This document shows, piece after piece, positions 62,218 to 64,000 of a stretch of DNA of 64,000 bases (positions are counted from its first letter, which is position 1; each line of letters starts with the position of its first letter). The notes under the pieces were generated by a model, which worked only from the letters and a program-made list of their open reading frames with translations, was not told the DNA's origin and ran no database searches. Made by a program: the position numbers and the translations under genes. This stretch comes from Sphingobacterium oryzagri (GTDB taxonomy: Bacteria; Bacteroidota; Bacteroidia; Sphingobacteriales; Sphingobacteriaceae): contig NZ_CP117880.1 of NCBI RefSeq assembly GCF_028736175.1, positions 4,588,001 to 4,652,000 of the forward strand, in the 5' to 3' direction.

Positions 62218-63810
62218 TTATTTATTTTTCACACAGCGTATACTGCTTGCACTAACGTGGTAATCTCCAGTAAAAAAACTAACGTCGTCAAAATTAAACT
62301 GGAAACGATAGTGGTTTGATCCGGTGGGCGTGATCGTCCAATAGCTTCCTTGCGTATTGCGATCTTCGTCGTTACGTCCGCCGTAAGGCAGAAAAAGGAA
62401 TTTATCAACATCAGCCTCGGCCGGTTGCGTGTTCGTCCCAATGAATACACCATATACACCCTTATACTGTGCTCGCACTTTTACACTTCCATTGATAATG
62501 TGAAAGATAGGCATTTCGCCATGTCTTTTTCCGGCGATGGAAGAAAACTCCTGGTAGGTTGGCGTACGCCAACCACCTCCATGCGTCAACACTTTCGCAC
62601 AAGGATCGGTTTCTTTCTTATATTCGGTTTGCCAATGTGTATTTCCACCCGGATAAGGATCCAATGAATTTAAGCGCCAAAGATTTCCTTTATCTGATTG
62701 CGTTGCCGCAAATCCATAAACGCCATTATTATACACCAAATTACCAGGCGCCCAGAGGTAGCCTCCGATTTCAATGCCGTTGGCGCCCGCAGCTTGCAAA
62801 CTAAGCTTTAATGTGTAGCGAACACCAGGATTTATAGTCAGGTTGCTCAACAACAGATTTGACCGGGTCACATTGCCGACCTGAATAGAAGAAAGTGTGA
62901 TCGTGCCCGCTGTCGTCGCTGGCAACGCTATTTTCGTTGCTGTACTCGTCACCGTTTTACCGCCAAACGCACCAAAAACCATCGCTTTGTTTCCCGCTGT
63001 TCCTGCACCAACCAGACTGCCATCGTTTAATTTTACACCAACGCTGGTGTAATGTGGCGCTACTTGTGCACTACAACTCACTATATTTCCGGCCAATGCT
63101 GAAGCATCCAGCGTTGTCGTAATCTCACTAAATACATGTTTAAGTTTGATGCCTAAGTAATTATCGCCTTTGACCAGCGTAATTGTTTTCTTAAAATACA
63201 TAAAAAACCCGTTACCATCAATGTTGGCCAGCGTCAGCTCGGTCAGCTTTTTGCTGGTATCAATTGCAGGAACCGTGGCTTTGCTATTGATAGAAAAACT
63301 GATGAAAGTGTAAGATTTACCAACTTCAAGATAAAAAACATCATTATTATCTGATCCCTTGGTATACACCTTATCCGTCACATAATTATTGCTAGCGTCA
63401 TACACCACCAAACGATATTGTACACCGGTTTCCAAAACATTTGCATTCGTAGTTGGCGTTGTCGACATGGTTTTGCCGGAAGCGGCAAGCTTATCTTTTA
63501 TTGATGCAGCGCTGGTGATCGGACTTAACGTTGCAACCAGATTAATGCCGCTATTTAAAGCAACCGAAACTTCCTGACTGGCTGACGATGCAACAGACTG
63601 TGCTGTGGCCGATGCTAATTGAAGCGTACTTCCAGCATCCAGCTCAATTCCTTCAAGCGAAACGCTGAGCGAAGCAACGCCTGAATCCAGCTCACTATTT
63701 TTAGTACATGAAGTAACCAAGACTAGCGCTAGCGTTGCGCTTAAAAGCATCCAAACGGATGAAAGAGCGATAGCATAAACACGCGTGGCTGTAGAGTAGA
63801 TCGTTTTCAT
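62218..63810 (-). CDS. Fimbrillin-like lipoprotein with FISUMP-like C terminus, copy D
   Basis: 530 residues. The lipobox LVLVTSCTKNSE gives Cys at about 35. The N-terminal region carries GVASLSVSLEGIELDAGS and QYRLVVYDASNNYVTDKVYT, then SYTFISFSIN and LGIKLKHVFSEITTTL, in the same order as copies A-C but more diverged. The C-terminal part starts IGGYLWAPGNLVY, carries CAKVLTHGGGWRTPTYQEFS (a typical FISUMP run) and ends ASSIRCVKNK. It follows the copy D peptide by 11 bases and is separated from the polysaccharide operon by a terminator. Confidence 0.85.
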   Translation of the reverse strand: MKTIYSTATRVYAIALSSVWMLLSATLALVLVTSCTKNSELDSGVASLSVSLEGIELDAGSTLQLASATAQSVASSASQEVSVALNSGINLVATLSPITSAASIKDKLAASGKTMSTTPTTNANVLETGVQYRLVVYDASNNYVTDKVYTKGSDNNDVFYLEVGKSYTFISFSINSKATVPAIDTSKKLTELTLANIDGNGFFMYFKKTITLVKGDNYLGIKLKHVFSEITTTLDASALAGNIVSCSAQVAPHYTSVGVKLNDGSLVGAGTAGNKAMVFGAFGGKTVTSTATKIALPATTAGTITLSSIQVGNVTRSNLLLSNLTINPGVRYTLKLSLQAAGANGIEIGGYLWAPGNLVYNNGVYGFAATQSDKGNLWRLNSLDPYPGGNTHWQTEYKKETDPCAKVLTHGGGWRTPTYQEFSSIAGKRHGEMPIFHIINGSVKVRAQYKGVYGVFIGTNTQPAEADVDKFLFLPYGGRNDEDRNTQGSYWTITPTGSNHYRFQFNFDDVSFFTGDYHVSASSIRCVKNK

Positions 63811-63821
63811 GGAAGGGAAGT

Positions 63822-64000
63822 TTAAAAGTTGATCGTCTTTTCACCCATGTCTTGCTCTTCCCATTCTTCGTAAACCTCGAAGTTACTGCCTTTTGTTCTC
63901 ATCATAGCTGATCCTGCTGCTATGGAACATTCTAATTCAATTTGTACGATTTCTAGTGTGGGTGCTACGTAAGGTAGTTTTTTGATGGCTATCTCCCCAG
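63822..64000 (-). CDS. Conserved short peptide, copy D (partial; start is beyond the window)
   Basis: The minus-strand frame runs from the window edge to a TAA at 63822. The readable part includes KKLPYVAPTLEIVQIELECS and IAAGSAMMRT, with an EVYEEWEEQDMGEKTINF tail. It matches the family in the Y-x-AP element, E-x-E, I-A-A-x-S-A, a Trp and an acidic tail with aromatic end, but it lacks the PGG core and has a Cys in place of the usual Gln or Lys. The lipoprotein follows after 11 bases. The true start is likely within about 30 bases outside the window. Confidence 0.65.
   Translation of the reverse strand, partial: GEIAIKKLPYVAPTLEIVQIELECSIAAGSAMMRTKGSNFEVYEEWEEQDMGEKTINF

Overview
The window comes from a Bacteroidota chromosome, most likely Sphingobacteriaceae (Sphingobacterium or Pedobacter type). 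The evidence is a SusC/SusD pair with a DUF3823 partner, a two-component regulator with a Reg_prop sensor and an AraC-type output, TAnnTTTG promoter elements, scarce Shine-Dalgarno sequences, fimbrillin-like lipoproteins, and low-to-moderate GC content. No rRNA, tRNA, CRISPR array or intact insertion sequence was found.

Layout. (1) 0.1-12.2 kb is a small glycan-utilisation locus, probably for arabinan: SusC, SusD and a DUF3823 lipoprotein, two GH43 enzymes, and a divergent sensor kinase and response regulator that are encoded separately rather than fused. (2) 12.3-19.3 kb holds a ZIP metal transporter, then a nitrite-reduction block: a sirohaem methyltransferase (cobA) divergent from nirB-nirD-FNT channel-small membrane protein, with a convergent Crp/Fnr regulator carrying four FNR-like cysteines. 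(3) 19.8-23.0 kb holds a HAD phosphatase, a GH76-like hydrolase and an orphan LuxR-type response regulator. (4) 23.4-34.2 kb is a surface-protein region with three repeats of one theme: an OmpA-type barrel protein, a roughly 60-residue acidic peptide with a conserved core, and a fimbrillin/FISUMP-like lipoprotein. (5) 34.5-62.0 kb is one long minus-strand exopolysaccharide or capsule operon. It has a WecA/MraY-type initiating transferase, an epimerase, an ABC transporter, about twelve glycosyltransferases, two acyltransferases, a Wzy-like polymerase, a Wza-like export lipoprotein and a Wzc-like tyrosine kinase. Inserted before the export genes is a five-gene cassette: S26-like peptidase, PqqD-like protein, nucleotidyltransferase, ABC exporter and HPr-kinase-like protein. 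(6) 62.2-64.0 kb is a fourth peptide-lipoprotein pair, cut by the window edge.

The most interesting signal is the combination of (4), (5) and (6). Four homologous short peptides each lie directly upstream of a fimbrillin-like lipoprotein, and two of these pairs flank the polysaccharide operon that carries a RiPP-like processing and export cassette with no obvious precursor peptide. I infer, but cannot prove, that the peptides are processed or exported by that cassette and act in building a surface structure.
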